From Salminus brasiliensis (lineage: Eukaryota; Chordata; Actinopteri; Characiformes; Bryconidae), in NCBI RefSeq assembly GCF_030463535.1, contig NC_132881.1:41963473-42027472 (forward strand): a stretch of 64,000 nt of DNA. The letters run 5' to 3'. Below, piece by piece: positions 23,684-36,177 of the stretch. How positions within the stretch are numbered: position 1 is the stretch's first letter; each line of letters starts with the position of its first letter. The notes under the pieces are model-generated. The model searched no databases. It was given only the letters and a program-made list of their open reading frames with translations, and had not been told where the DNA came from. A program made the translations under genes and the position numbers.

Positions 23684-25090
23684 ATATATCGTTTATATAT
23701 TATGTATATAACGTAACTTTGTTTAGTCCTTTAGTTTATAATGAAAGTTAAACCGCAAATGCTCCTTCCAAAGGAAAAAAAAAACACGTAAGTACAACAA
23801 AGATGTGAATAAGTCCAATTCTAAAACCCCCAAACTATTATTTAACAGTATTGTGTCATATTGCCTTTTCGACTCTCCCGCCCTCTAGAGAAAGCCTTTT
23901 GAGGCTAAACTCAATGGCTACTTCAGGAGAATATTGAAATGAGGCTAAAATGGTTAATGCAAAGATGGCCAGAGAAAGCAGCAATGCAGTTATCTGGAGC
24001 AGGAAGCCTCCAAAGTGTCTGAAAAGGCTCAAAGCTAACCCACACAACCAGCTACGATCTCTTCAGTTAACTAGCTGAGCTAGCTGCACAACCTGCCGAG
24101 AGGACAGTAAGAGAACCCCGGAAAGACAGACGCATTGTCCGATAGGAATAATTGCTGAAATCTATGTTTTTGTAACAGCTGTGAGCTAGGCTAGGCTAGG
24201 CTGTGTTATGCAGATGTGGGCAGTCTGATCAGCCACCTTTAAAGGGAGAACTGCATGTTTCATTCTGAGGTCAAATAACAGGGTCGTAATCAGGTTTGCA
24301 AAACGACATTTGGGCGGAGACATTGGTCTTCACTCCATATATGTATTATTTCTACATCATAACTGCATTCTGTGCCACTTTTTACTTCCTCCAGACGTTA
24401 AAGCTCCAAAAAATGCTTCAAAATGATGCAAATAATTAGCTTTTAATGGTTATTTTTAAATAAAGCCTTACAGCCAGACAAAATAGCTTTACATATCGCA
24501 TACATTTAACTTATGACAATTTCCATATGTATACTCTGAATATGTATACAGTACTGTATGCGCACGCACACACACACATACAGGCATATAAAAATAACTA
24601 CTGAGGTTGTTTTCTAAAGACGCAGCCTCTCTTTTTTTCCCAGCTAAAGCACTTAAAACACTGAGTGTGTAATAATGGATGGACTAGTTCCTCCTCAGAG
24701 TTACGTAAGATAAATACGAAGGATGGAGAGATGCAGGAACACTATGGGCCCGGGGGCAGAATCTAATTGAATTGCATTTACTTCACTTCATATTGCTCCG
24801 AACTGTGCGCACCCCACCACACACACACACACACAGAAGAAACAGCTTTACCCAAATGGTGCAGTGTTACAGGGGCACTTTAGAGAGAGTGAGCGAGAGA
24901 GAGTGAAATGGACAAATAAAGAAATAAAGAACAGTTTTAACCAAATGCTGCTTCCTTTCAGGGCCACTCAGAGTGAAATGCTGCGGAGGGCCCTGCTCCA
25001 CTGACCTCTGGGGGCAACCACAGCTCTAGACCATACCAACAGAAGACAGACAACATCCGACTCTGCAAGTGAGGACATCCAAACTAACTA
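22560..25090. other. AT-rich non-coding with AT microsatellite at 23624-23675
   Basis: No gene seen. Besides the (AT)n run, a short CTAGG tandem lies at 24187-24201. A hydrophobic 63-codon minus-strand frame (23856-24047) has no supporting signal. Confidence 0.45.
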
Positions 25091-25093
25091 ACC

Positions 25094-25095
<2 letters not shown>

Positions 25096-25149
<54 letters not shown>

Positions 25150-25150
25150 C
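25096..25150. repeat. CA microsatellite with TA tail
   Basis: (CA)n of about 45 bp ending in ATATATAT. Confidence 0.95.
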
Positions 25151-26229
25151 TAAAAGCCCCAGTCCATCCCCAGGAACACTTCATTTGGAGTAGATTAAGG
25201 AACACTTCCTTTTTTGTTTTTTTTACAAGGACTTTTAATAATGTAAACAAATTCATCGAGATTCAACAGCGCTTCAACAGCGTCCCGTAAATAAGCCAAG
25301 CACAAAATCGCATTAGATCGTCTCTTCGTTTTATCCTGGATGGTTATTCGTTGGCTTTGTTATTCAGCAGCCCCTCAAAATAAGCTTCTATATATATATA
25401 TCTGCGCCTCTCAGCATCTTGCAGAGTCGAGTGGCTTTCTGTGGCTGCAGGGGAACCAAACCATGACCCTTTAGTTAACATGCTTAAAACAATTGCCTGA
25501 ATTACCGTCGACTTTTTCTCAACCTCGACCACAGTCTCCCAACAATCCCAATAGCTAACAATAGTCACATACAGAACCGCTGCACACAGGCCCGCCTTAA
25601 TTCGTTCCTGCCCGAAAGCTTGGTAAAATCTCTCCCACATTTGTCGTTTATAATAAAGAGGGGTGTTTTTGTTAACACTAAACATGAAAGACCACAAAGT
25701 CTCCAAAATCTAGATTTACATTTATTTTTACCCCCCCCCACACAAATTTTCCTCTGCCCTGAGCAACATACCATTACATTTATTCACTGCGCTACAGGAG
25801 AACTTATGTTTGGGACAACTGAGCACAGTGAGACTTATCCAGGCATGCAGATTCACAGTAAGGAGGCTGAGTTATAGAGATGAAGACAAACCTCACTATT
25901 GTTTTTACTTAACTTGAAGTTTACTTAGTAAACTTCAGGAAATAAGCACAACGTCTGTCCTAGCTAGCTATTATAACAAGCTACAGATGCACTGTGAACA
26001 TATTGTCGCTGTCACACAAAAACTCCAGCTCTATTTTTGGTATTTTTCACTTTTTGATGTAAAAGTAAAAGTAGTAGTATTAGTGAATGTAGAGTAAGGT
26101 GAAGTAGTAAAGGTAGAAGTACTTAGTTTCAGTGATACTGAAGTACTGTATAAACTTCCAAAAAAAAACTATAAATAAATGATAATAGTAATAATAATAA
26201 ACTATAAATAATAATAAATAATAAATAAA

Positions 26230-26266
<37 letters not shown>

Positions 26267-27426
26267 ACAGGGGTATATTTTGTGTCTTACAGAGAAATCT
26301 TTTCCCAAATGTTATTTTACAAAAATGTTTTGTAAAACAACACTAATTTCATAATTTTTTTTAATACTATACTAATAATGTATATTTCAGGCACAATTCA
26401 TACACAAAATATTACCTAAATGACCCCTACCCCACACATTACGGACAGCCTTTACCTCCTGATTTATACTTTCAAATTTAATTTTACATTAAATAAAAAG
26501 CAAAAAAATGTTTTTTTATTAGTGCTTACTCTATTAGTAGTTATCAAGTCAATAACATACATGTATTTTCTGTAAAATATGTACTTTGTCATTTCATGAA
26601 AAATATATTGCATATGGTGAGAAACATGTGGAAGGCAGTGAGATGTCAAATTTCTAATCTCATTTTTGAGAATAAAATGTTGAGGATATACCAACAATGG
26701 TCAAATATTTTACTGTGATATGGAGTGGATGTCACATTCACCTTTTAATAAATAATAATAATATTCATCGGAGTTAAGACACAAAATGGCAGATAATGTC
26801 AACTCTGTTCGTGAACTCTGTTCATGGTTTAAACAGTGTGGTAGAAAACAGAGTTGACTGATGAGTCTTTTGACTTAAATAAAATGTTTACCCTCACTTA
26901 CATTGAAAGCTAATGTTTAATCTTCTGTAAAGCTGATATTCTGCATGACAGGGATGATATGTAGGTATGTGTGTGTCTAAGTAATGTGCTAAGTGTATGT
27001 GTGGCCTTTGTAGAAGTGTGTAAAAGTATTGGTGCTGTGTCTGTCTGAATATTTGCAAGTTTAAATACTGATATTTGATACATATCATTGTTTAGCTGTT
27101 TCCTGTTAAAAGTAGTATGAATGTAGTAAATAATTCTGAGATTAGAGATTGAGATATTATACTACAAAATACGAACCAAAACCCCAACAAAACAGTTAAA
27201 CAGCCCCACAGTTCTAGGCCAAAGTAACTCTTTATGGTCCAGACAAGCGACATCCAGCGTGTTTAACCCGGTTTAACCTGAATTTGACTGAATATGGCCG
27301 ACTGCGATTTTGCCGTTTAAAATGAGTGCTTCGCTGCATAACAAATCAAGAGCATCTTAAACTAGCTGTCAGCCAGCCACCAGGGGGCGATTAAGATGTT
27401 TTGGCTACAATGTTTTTGGAGTGGTC
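25151..27426. other. AT-rich non-coding, CA microsatellite at 26232-26262
   Basis: The longest open frame (120 codons, minus strand, 25344-25706) resembles nothing I recognise and lacks splice or start context. I see no gene. Confidence 0.45.
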
Positions 27427-27525
27427 ATGTCTGCGCACCCTGCAGCGGCTTCAGTCCTGGATAGAAGAGAAATGTACGGCAGAAGGCAGACGGGCAAAGC
27501 CAAAATCAAAGGTCGGACACAGAAG
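27427..27525 (+). CDS. Possible orphan first coding exon (unrecognised)
   Basis: ATG opens 33 codons with no stop, and the block ends AAG followed by GTGAGC, a consensus splice donor in phase 0. The peptide is basic (MSAHPAAASVLDRREMYGRR, then a QTGKAKIK stretch). The segment just upstream (CCACCAGGGGGCGATTAAGATG) looks like part of a dispersed fish repeat, so this may be an element-borne or chance exon. No matching downstream exon was found. I do not recognise the product. Confidence 0.2.
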
Positions 27526-27957
27526 GTGAGCAGATTTAGGGAAAGTGAACAAATCATATAATATGCACAAATTTGTTGTATTTTGCATTATCATAATATA
27601 TTTGACCATTATTGTAGCACAATGTAATAGTGAAAGCAGTACCCTGTTTATTGTTCACAATAATCGATAATAATTGTAATGTTGGCCTTAATCACACAGC
27701 CCTATACTATATACTTATTAAATATAAAGTTTCCACAAAGGGTTCTTAAAGCAAACTACTTTTGTGGCCATTTTTTCATATTAAACTGTTAGGAACCTTT
27801 ACATGGACTTCCTTAAACATTAAAAGGTTCTTGTATATCTGTAATACTCAAAAATATATAATAAAATATATCTTATATATGTGTTATACTTCTAAGAATA
27901 GATAAAAAAAGATGTATTTTTCTGATATAAGTTATGCTCTTAAAATTATATAATAAA

Positions 27958-28013
<56 letters not shown>

Positions 28014-28179
28014 TACACATATATATAACTGATATATAGATTGTTTTACTCTTTAAAAAAAGTGTTTCCTCAAAAGTGTTTAGAATGATGCTCACTCCAC
28101 CGTTTAGGAATCATTACTGCACTAAGGTGCTTTCAGGAAAACCAGCCCTTATATTTTTCCTTTTTAAATACTCACAGTG
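27526..28179. repeat. AT-rich sequence with AT microsatellite at 27959-28011
   Basis: Uninterrupted (AT)n of about 52 bp in AT-rich DNA. Words like AAAGGTTCTT near 27820 hint at a decayed short element. Confidence 0.7.
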
Positions 28180-28640
28180 AAACGCGCTCACTTTCAGAGT
28201 CGCTCCCGAGTCGTTCAGAGTCTGCATCTAATCACTGGGCCTGTTAGTGGTTTCCCATGTTTTCGGCAGTTAAAGAGCTCGGCGTCGGCTAATAAACAAG
28301 ATAGCACGTCTGTAAGTGATAAAGGGAGAACATGAAGTCAGAGTAGATAAACTGCAGCGTACTGTGTCACATTTCACACACTCGGCGAGGGTCCTGGGTG
28401 ACCCTTAACCTTCAGGGCAAAAGGAGAGACGGGTGAAAAAGCCGCCCCCGAGTCATTTGTATTTTTTTTCCCTTCAGAAGGCTTTGAAGGAATAACCACT
28501 GCAGATTCATGATCATGGACAACACAGTCATGGGAAAGATAATCAGGACACCTCATGAAAACCTCTTGTCTGTTTAACATATTTGATCATACTGCCGTTT
28601 GATCTTCATAGAGACTGGGGTAAAAATAACTACACCAATA
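28180..28640. promoter_or_regulatory. Candidate conserved non-coding block
   Basis: Repeat-free, with CG-containing patches (GAGCTCGGCGTCGGCTAATA near 28275) and AAGATAATCAGG near 28535. No coding frame of note. Enhancer function is inferred only from composition and location. Confidence 0.25.
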
Positions 28641-28679
28641 AAACTGAATAAACGTCTTTTAAAATAATCTGTAAATTGA

Positions 28680-29290
28680 AATACGATTCTTGTATAAGGA
28701 AAGAAGGTAGGACACGCTATTCCCTGATAGTTGGTATTTCCACTTTGGCTGAAATAACCTCAGTTAGACATTTTCTATACTGATCCATCAGTCTCTGACA
28801 TCAGCTGGAAGAAAGATTTTCCCACTCCTCCATGCAGACTTCTTTCAGCTGTGTGATATTTGAGGGTGTTTCTTGCTTACACACACTCTAATACACTTTA
28901 ATACGGCCCTGATTTTTATTATTATTATTATTTTTCCTTCCACAAAAAAACAAACTTGTATGGTCTCTTTCTGATGGTAGATGCTGTACTTTGACAGTGC
29001 CGAAAGCCACCTGTAAATCCTGTGATGACATTTTAGGATTGTTGGAAACCTCTTTAGACATATAGTGGTCGGCTGTTGGGGTGAACTTGCTATGACAGCC
29101 TAAACTGGCCATGTTAGCAGTGGTTTTAAATGGTTTCTTCTTGTAAATGATTTTGCGGACAGTGGAACGGCTGTTTTTTAAAATCTTTTTAAAAATGCAT
29201 ATAAAATCTGAATCTACAACTTTCTTTCCGAAGGCCTTAGAGAGCTCTCTGGATCTGGCCATGGTGATCTTCACCCCTCATGATCATGTT
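28680..29290 (-). mobile_element. Tc1-like transposon relic lacking the catalytic core
   Basis: The minus strand from 29264 reads MARSRELSKAFGKKVVDS and continues through RSTVRKII and KPFKTTANM, the paired DNA-binding half of a Tc1 transposase (usual form KELS...R.KIVD...S...I...YKTT.N). Directly downstream at 28870-28700, QETPSNITQLKEVCMEEWEN and CQRLMDQYRKCLTEVISAK form the C-terminus. The order is correct but the middle, with the DDE residues, is deleted, so this is an internally deleted copy. Confidence 0.85.
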
Positions 29291-29464
29291 CTGATCATCT
29301 GCAGCTGATGTTCTGCACCTGATTCTCATTTTAGGAATTTTAAGCAGTAAAAAATGTTTACATGTAGGTTTTAACATTTAATATTAAATACATTTCATTT
29401 ATTTTATATTTCATTTAGTTTATTTCATTAATTACCTTTATCTCTCAATATTGTCAGAATAAAG

Positions 29465-30070
29465 ATCAAATACTCAGATGTTTAAATATGTTATAAAAGA
29501 CAAAACAGGGATTTTCATTAAGTATCCTAATTTGTTCACACAACTGTGTCCTATTCCACCACTGTGGGACAACTGAGTTGTAAGATTGTGGTTTCAGACT
29601 AAATGGGGCAAGAGACGTGGCAAAGACCACAAGAGTCAGGCTCAGTCCCAACCAAGGCCACGGCCCGTTCTGCTCGAACTGAACTTTAAGCGCTTCACTT
29701 GGGAAAGTGTCGCCCCAAAGTTGCTTCAAAGCTGGAAACAAAAGCAGGGTGACATTCCTGGAGCTGCTTTTTTACTCTAAACCTAACCACCCACAACCGG
29801 GCAAGAAAGCGGAGCATTTAAAGAGAAATCATAACAAATAGAGGAGAGAAAGAGAGGGAAACGTAAACAAACTCTGTCGGTTGAGACCTGGGCCGTGTAA
29901 GGTTTTAAGCTGCCAAATTAGTTTTGGGGTCAGAGCCCTAACTAGGCCCTCTTTGTGCCGGCTGACCTGGGATCGTCACGCCTCCACAGCCAAAATCAAA
30001 TAAAACAATAGAAGAGCAAGACGAGAAATCAGGGACATTTCACTAAGCCCTGCTGACGGCTATTGTGATG
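29465..30070. promoter_or_regulatory. Candidate conserved non-coding block
   Basis: Largely repeat-free. It includes GAACTTTAAGCGCTTCACTTGGG near 29681 (an NK/HMX-type CACTT core), CCAAATTAGTTTTGGGGTCA near 29913 and CCGGCTGACCTGGGATCGTC near 29958. No exon is supported, although two short open frames face each other here. Confidence 0.3.
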
Positions 30071-30137
30071 TAAGGATGTGTAACCGCTTGTGTGTTTTTA
30101 AAGGAAGTGACTTTATTAAACGAGTGGGTGAACTTAG

Positions 30138-30138
<1 letters not shown>

Positions 30139-30174
<36 letters not shown>

Positions 30175-30295
30175 GGTGCCTCTAATTCTCTTTTGTTGAT
30201 AACAACATTACAAATCTGTGGTGGATTCTCACCTTAATGGACATGGTTTTGTTCTAGTTCATGGAACAACAGGGTCTGTTTCCTACAACTTCCAC

Positions 30296-30341
<46 letters not shown>

Positions 30342-30431
30342 ACAGCCTGTCTCTTTCCCTTTCATTCTGCCTGCTCGCCTGTTTTAATATGTGTATGAAT
30401 ATGAGCAATTGTATATTTTTTCTTTATGTTT

Positions 30432-30470
<39 letters not shown>

Positions 30471-30561
30471 CTATGCATGAACAGTCTGTTTTCAAAGCTA
30501 TAAGCTCTGCTGGACCATAGCTGACACTGCACTGTGTACCACTGAAACAGAGTGAGAGAGA

Positions 30562-30605
<44 letters not shown>

Positions 30606-30780
30606 CTGTACAGGCTGAGAGAGAGAAAGAGAGAGAGAGAGAAAGAGAGAATGAGAGAAACAGAGACGAAAGACAACAAGAGCGCGAGAGCAAGAGGAGA
30701 ATGAGATTGAGAGAGTGCGCATGAGAGGGGGGGGGGGCATGAGTGAGTGTGTAAGAGAGACAGAGCGCGAGAGCAAGAGA
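30139..30780. repeat. Cluster of CA, GT and GA microsatellites
   Basis: (CA)n at 30139-30170, (GT)n at 30299-30338 and 30434-30469, and a long interrupted GA tract at 30550-30780. The long Ser/Leu open frames on the minus strand are shadows of the GA tract. Confidence 0.95.
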
Positions 30781-30834
30781 GAGAGGCCTCTGTAATTGCT
30801 GCCACTGAGCAGCAGGACCCAATTGAAGATGACA

Positions 30835-31130
30835 CTGAACCTTTATTAGAAAATCAAGTGCTGTTTTTGCACATTATGTTGGTTTGGCTGAACACAGTGA
30901 ATCGCTCCCATTGAAAATTTAATTCGCACTCAAAGTGCACTGAGCTCGCCTTCTCCAAACTCTGCCTTGGAACAATAGCACTCTTTTTTTTCCCTGACCC
31001 TCTCTTTTTTTCAGAATGGAGTGGGTTTTAAGCACGGCAGAAAAAAAAAAGTTTCAGGCCAGCTGGAGTGTGTGATGGGTGTAGCAGTGTGAGCATCGTG
31101 TTAAGAAAATTCATTTTAACAGTCACCCTC
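30835..31130. promoter_or_regulatory. Candidate conserved non-coding block
   Basis: Repeat-poor DNA with CATTGAAAATTTAATTCGCA near 30911 and GCACTCAAAGTGCACTGAGC near 30928, which contains the hairpin GCACT-CAA-AGTGC. No gene. Confidence 0.25.
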
Positions 31131-31194
31131 AAATCTAACCTCTTTTGGCCAAAGAATACAATAGAATAGAGTTTATTACATTCTTTATCCAAAT

Positions 31195-31203
31195 TTTTTT
31201 ATA

Positions 31204-31251
<48 letters not shown>

Positions 31252-31336
31252 TTTTCTTTTTTTTGGGGGGGGGTAATATTTATTTATTTATTTGTTTGTT
31301 TGTTTGTTTATTTGTTTGTTTATTTAAATGAAGAAT

Positions 31337-31384
<48 letters not shown>
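31195..31384. repeat. AT, GA, TTTG/TTTA and AT microsatellite cluster
   Basis: Four simple repeats in a row: (AT)n at 31203-31234, (GA)n at 31236-31251, (TTTG/TTTA)n at 31278-31325 and (AT)n at 31339-31382. Confidence 0.95.
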
Positions 31385-31386
<2 letters not shown>

Positions 31387-32275
31387 TCAGAAAATTATAC
31401 TGCATTTAACTATTTGAAAACAAAGGTTTTCATTATACAATACATTATTGTCATATTGCCCACCTCTAACCGCACGCAGATTTGCAGTATATACATTAGG
31501 AAGATCCTTGGTAGCACATAGAGGTCCTAAATAATAAGCAGGGGTTCTCGTTACTCTCCTGCATATTACTTGGATTTTCTTTTTTCATGTAGACCCATTT
31601 ATAGCGACATTCTCATCCCACCAGCCATAACAAATCCATAAAAAAATAGTTCAACCTCTCTTTACCCCATTAGAATTAAGGCTGAAACACTCCTTATAAC
31701 GTCAGAGTGAACAGATGGGGCTAAACTGCTGTAGGCTAGCTAGGTGGATCAACACTGGATATAAATGTGCTAGTTTAACAGCGTTCCTTTTTACAATCTG
31801 GTTTAAAGGAGTGGGCTGTGTGGACTGTATACACACTACAGTACACAAAACCCTGAACAAGTAGCTTTCTATGACATGGGCCCTTCAATTTATTGATCTT
31901 TACCTTAGACCTGCAATTAAATAGAACTGGAAGGAAAACAGATTAAAGAGTAAATAAGTAGTAGCTGGTTCGAAAGGGTGAGGAAATGGTACGTCTACAA
32001 GATCAGCTGCACTAGCTTTTACAAACTTGTACAAAGTGAAAAAAGTGCTTTTTCTCAAATGAGCTGCATTGCACCTTCCTGTCTGATAATCTGTGTTTTG
32101 GTGTATGTAGAAAGCCTTTCCCAGCGGGCTCTCTCTGCAGTGCTGCAGCTGGACTGGTGGCTGCCTACCTGTGACCAAGCAGACGCTAATTCACCCTGGC
32201 AGCCAAGGGCCAACCTCTGCAACTTTCTCAGTCTCCCTGAGTAATTGGTGACCTCTGAACTTTAGCTCACATGGG
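31385..32275. other. Non-coding, nothing recognised
   Basis: Mixed sequence without a supported gene or repeat. Confidence 0.45.
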
Positions 32276-32281
32276 GGCTCT

Positions 32282-32431
<150 letters not shown>

Positions 32432-32577
32432 TTCTTGAGTAGTTGTTTCACCAACACCTCTAACGTCTTCACTAGCTGAGTCAGTCAGTTTAGATATGTA
32501 GAAATACAAAATATCACACATTTCATCTAGGGAGACTATATTATGGTGTTCAAAAAAGAGAACACTAAGGACATGGC

Positions 32578-32587
32578 TGTTTGTGTA

Positions 32588-32651
<64 letters not shown>
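32578..32651. repeat. GT then GA microsatellite
   Basis: (GT)n passes directly into (GA)n. Confidence 0.95.
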
Positions 32652-32655
<4 letters not shown>

Positions 32656-32983
32656 GGATGCAGCGATAATAATCAACATTAATATGTAAACATTTACTCA
32701 CATACCAAGACTAATAAATAGCCTTAATATTCGATGTGTTCCATATCCTTCTATTTCAACTTGTGTCTTAAAATAAAATGCTTCTATTTTTGGCTTTGAA
32801 GTTTGGCTTTGATGTTTGGCTTTGATGTTTACCACCCTGTTACATAACTTGTTTATTTTCCAAGCATTTTTGGCTGTGGCTAATCAGCTCCGATGCAAAG
32901 CAGTTTGACCAATGGCTGCATGTAGATGAAGGTACATGTAGACCAACTGCGGCGGTGAGAAGGCTTAAGGGACTTAATCAGGG

Positions 32984-33170
32984 TAGGAATGCAAATGTAT
33001 CCAAACCTAACCATAGCATGGGGCTATATATAAAGAGAACTAATGAAACAGAAAAGAAAAAAATGACAGACGATGATTGGTATTGCCCAGAATCACAACA
33101 GTCAGGCCCTAATGATAAGTAAGGCCTAGTGGAGGCCATTACATTATCAAGGGTCCCACTTTTCAATGGA
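32984..33170 (+). repeat. Tandemly duplicated non-coding module, copy 1
   Basis: It shares ordered blocks with 33770-34000: CAAAT.TATCCAAA, AGCATGG.GCTA, GAACTAAT.AAACA, GATGATTGGTATTGCCCA, CAGG.CCTAATGATAAGT, AGGCCTAGTGGAGGCC, CATTATCAAGG.TCCCAC. The last four blocks are close to identical, while the first part has gained insertions. The copies are about 0.8 kb apart in the same orientation, in a repeat-poor setting. Confidence 0.75.
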
Positions 33171-33295
33171 AGAAGTCCTCATAAGTTATTATAACACCAC
33201 ATCTAATAAACCCCTGGAATATACTGTTAACTTTCATATTATACTTACTTAATTCTGTATTCACAAACTAAACCTCTCTGACTTGAATCCACCCC

Positions 33296-33318
33296 CCCTC
33301 TCTCTCTCTCTCTCTTTT
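33296..33318. repeat. CT microsatellite
   Basis: Short (CT)n after a C run. Confidence 0.85.
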
Positions 33319-33507
33319 TGACTGAAATTAAATGACTTCTCAAATCAGATCCTTTAAATATCTGCAGTTTTGTCTCATTGTGTTATTCATTTTTTAACTG
33401 TCTGTTTGTGATTTGAGACTCTAACCTATCAAATATTCTTAATGTCATGTCATTTGTTGATCCTTGTCTGATGTTAATTCTATGTTTGTATTATTTTGTA
33501 ATAATCA

Positions 33508-33556
33508 TCATCATCATCACCATAATAATAATAATAATCATAATAATAGTCATAAA
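33508..33556. repeat. ATC/ATA trinucleotide repeat
   Basis: Imperfect (ATC)n followed by (ATA)n, lying between the two duplicated modules. Confidence 0.85.
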
Positions 33557-33769
33557 AATACATATAGAAAGCCTATTATAAAAGTAAAATAAACATGTTT
33601 TGTTTCCAAAATAACAGGGTTGTAAAAATGTGATAACTTTTCATCCCAACCAAAGTCACTTTTAAACATATTCAAATGCTCAGTAAATGCCTTATTTGCC
33701 ACCTACATCACCATCATTTATCAGGAGCATTTGAAGAATTTGAATTTGAACACCACGCCACCATGGTAA

Positions 33770-34000
33770 GAATACAAATCTATCCAAATATAAGTTTTAG
33801 CATGGAGCTAGTGCTATTTTACACATAATTGTATTTTGATTGAAAGAACTAATAAAACATCAGAAAACAATACTAGAAAGAAAAAAATAAATAATGGATG
33901 ATGATTGGTATTGCCCACAAAACAATCACACCAGCCAGGTCCTAATGATAAGTGAGGCCTAGTGGAGGCCAATACACATTATCAAGGTCCCACGTCCTAT
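33770..34000 (+). repeat. Tandemly duplicated non-coding module, copy 2
   Basis: Partner of 32984-33170. It is longer by about 40 bp because of AT-rich insertions in its first half. The core (GATGATTGGTATTGCCCA, CCTAATGATAAGT, AGGCCTAGTGGAGGCC) is kept. No open frame is shared by the two copies, so constraint, if any, would be non-coding. Confidence 0.75.
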
Positions 34001-34194
34001 GGATAGCCCCCTATAGATTATCCACAGTCGTTTACGGTATCTGTTGAATCGATGCAGACTCAGCAGTGGCCCTAATGACAAGATTCTTAGAAACTTGCGA
34101 TTCACGCATTTGACTCAATTCCATGACCTCCCCGTGTAACAGGTTGTCCTTTTTTTTTTTTTTTTTTGACGTCCTGTATTCACAACCGTGTGTC

Positions 34195-34925
34195 TAATTG
34201 ATTTCTCAGCACTACAGTGACTGCCCTGTTGTTATTCAGGTACAGGCACTGGACTGAGCATGGAGTTGAACAGAGAGTGAGTGACAGAAACAGTGGCTCT
34301 GTCTGTCAGCCTTCAGCATAAGCATATTAGCTCTGGTCTGTCTGCTTCAAGCTGCTCAGAGAGCGCTACACCCTCACTGTCGCTTTCTGCTGTACGAATC
34401 AATTTGTCTCCACTGACGGAAAATAATTGCAAAGCAAACAAATTATCCCTGCCACATTGAGCACACCTCACCGCCGGGAGAGAGAGAGAGAGACTGAGAG
34501 AGAGCAGGAGGGAGAGAAGGAGCGAGAAAGAGTTTTGACACTAAAGCATAATTCATAAAGTCGCATGTAGTCATGTGACCTCGCTTCGGCAGCATGGCGA
34601 TCATGAAGAAGGATCTAAAACGGTGAGCAAGGTAGCAAATGAGAATAGGGTTAGACAGGCAGAGAGCGAGTGAGAGAGAGAGAGAGAGAGAGAGATGAGG
34701 CGAGAGTACAGCTCTATTTGCATTATATATGCTCAGTACTGAAAAGTGTTATGCGCAGCGAGCAGATGCACTCGGATTACGCAGCACCGCTGGGGAATGA
34801 GGCATCACGCTCACTTCAGGAATCTACTGCTCAAAGCTGAGCCTTTGAAGCCACGGCTTTGATGCTCTGCTTAGTTACAGTGCGAAAGCTTCATGAGAAC
34901 AAGCAAGAGTTTAGATACATTACAC
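34195..34925. promoter_or_regulatory. Candidate conserved non-coding block with GA tracts
   Basis: GACGGAAAATAATTGCAAAG near 34415 and ACCTCGCTTCGGCAGCATGG near 34579 lie in repeat-poor sequence broken by GA runs at 34480-34515 and 34671-34695. No gene is seen. Confidence 0.25.
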
Positions 34926-34929
34926 CAGG

Positions 34930-35452
34930 CCTTAGACTGCTTTCACATTACCAGGCTGAAGTGAATCAAATCAGATTTTTTTTACTATAATTTGACACAG
35001 AACTGATTCTTTTTCAGGACTGTTTGGACATGTCAAATCCGATCTCATCAAATCAGATTTAAGTCATTTTCAATCGATTTATCTGATCTAGATCATATCC
35101 AGGTTGATAGTCTGGACCACTAGTCAAAAACCACATGAAACATTTGGAGGTGGTTTGAAACCTGATTACAGCTGGATTCGTACAGAAGACTCTCAGTCTG
35201 GAGGCTAACATTAGACTTTAAAGTTTCTTGTGCGTCACTCATAACGCGTCAGACAATGACCATGTCCAAAACTACCTTCATCTCTCCTGCTTCCTCGTAT
35301 GAAAGAAGCTTGTTAGCGCCTAACCTGCACAAATCCGGACAAGCAAATCCGATCTGACCACTTACAAACAACAGTGTGGACAGTTATCAGACCACATCCA
35401 ATTTCAGAAACAAATCCGATTTACCTGCAGTCTGAACATAGCCTTTTACATA
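34930..35452. mobile_element. Degraded inverted-repeat element rich in AATCCGAT words
   Basis: AAATCCGATCT, AATCAGATTT and related words recur. The left boundary (CTTTCACATTACCAGGCTGAA) and right boundary (CAAATCCGATTTACCTGCAGTCTGAACAT, read in reverse) are similar in inverted form. It is probably a fish hAT-type MITE, but the family name is uncertain. Confidence 0.5.
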
Positions 35453-36177
35453 TGGTCCCAGGTCTGATCTGTAGCCATGCGGCATGAATATGAGAGGTCA
35501 GACCGGTTTTCATGCGTCTTTTTGCCGGTGTGCATGCACTTGCTGTTGTCGTGCTGTTGTCTCCCACTGGCTGGGATGTAAACTGTCAAGATAGCCAAAT
35601 CCGTTCTGAACAAAAAAGCGGTATTGATTAATGAAGCTTGTAATGGGAACGCAGGCCTAGTGCAAATATAGTGCAAAAGTAACTCCACAGTGCTTGGTGT
35701 CAACAATACAACTCAACTAGAGAGGGCCCAATCCGATCCAGTGACTTGGGATCAAGGGCCAATCCAGGCTTTTTTTAATAGATCAGGTTTTTTATTTATT
35801 AGGACATCCCTAAATTCAACAGTGCAATGTTTTCATAGAGAGCATTAATCCCAGTTATCTGCATCAGGCCAATATCATCAGAAAACTATGAGAATGCACA
35901 TGATCAGTGTCTATGAGGAATATAATCATGGGTGACGCCGGCCTGTAAAATTGCAACTTTCAAGACAGCAACCATCTTTAGCGCGGCAGCTGAACGATGC
36001 TGAACGGATAAACAGCTGATTTCAATCTGATTACCCAGAGGTGCTTTTGACTACCCAGTGTAAATGCAGGTGGCTAAAATCTTATCAGGATATAATCCAG
36101 ATACTAGTCACATGGAGTCACCAGGTATAAATTGGTTTCTCAGAAGCTCATCTTAAAAAATAGTTGTGCAAAAAATC
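35453..36177. other. Non-coding, possibly more MITE debris
   Basis: Scattered AATCCGAT words near 35728 and GGATATAATCCAGATACTAG near 36087 suggest element remains. No gene. Confidence 0.4.

Noticed and set aside
23856..24047. 63-residue hydrophobic minus-strand peptide
   Set aside because: A short chance frame with no supporting signals or known relative.
25344..25706. 120-codon minus-strand frame as a gene
   Set aside because: No recognisable domain, no splice or promoter context, and it crosses an AT microsatellite.
30424..30835. 130-codon Ser/Leu frames on the minus strand
   Set aside because: Translation of a GA microsatellite; three overlapping frames are all open.
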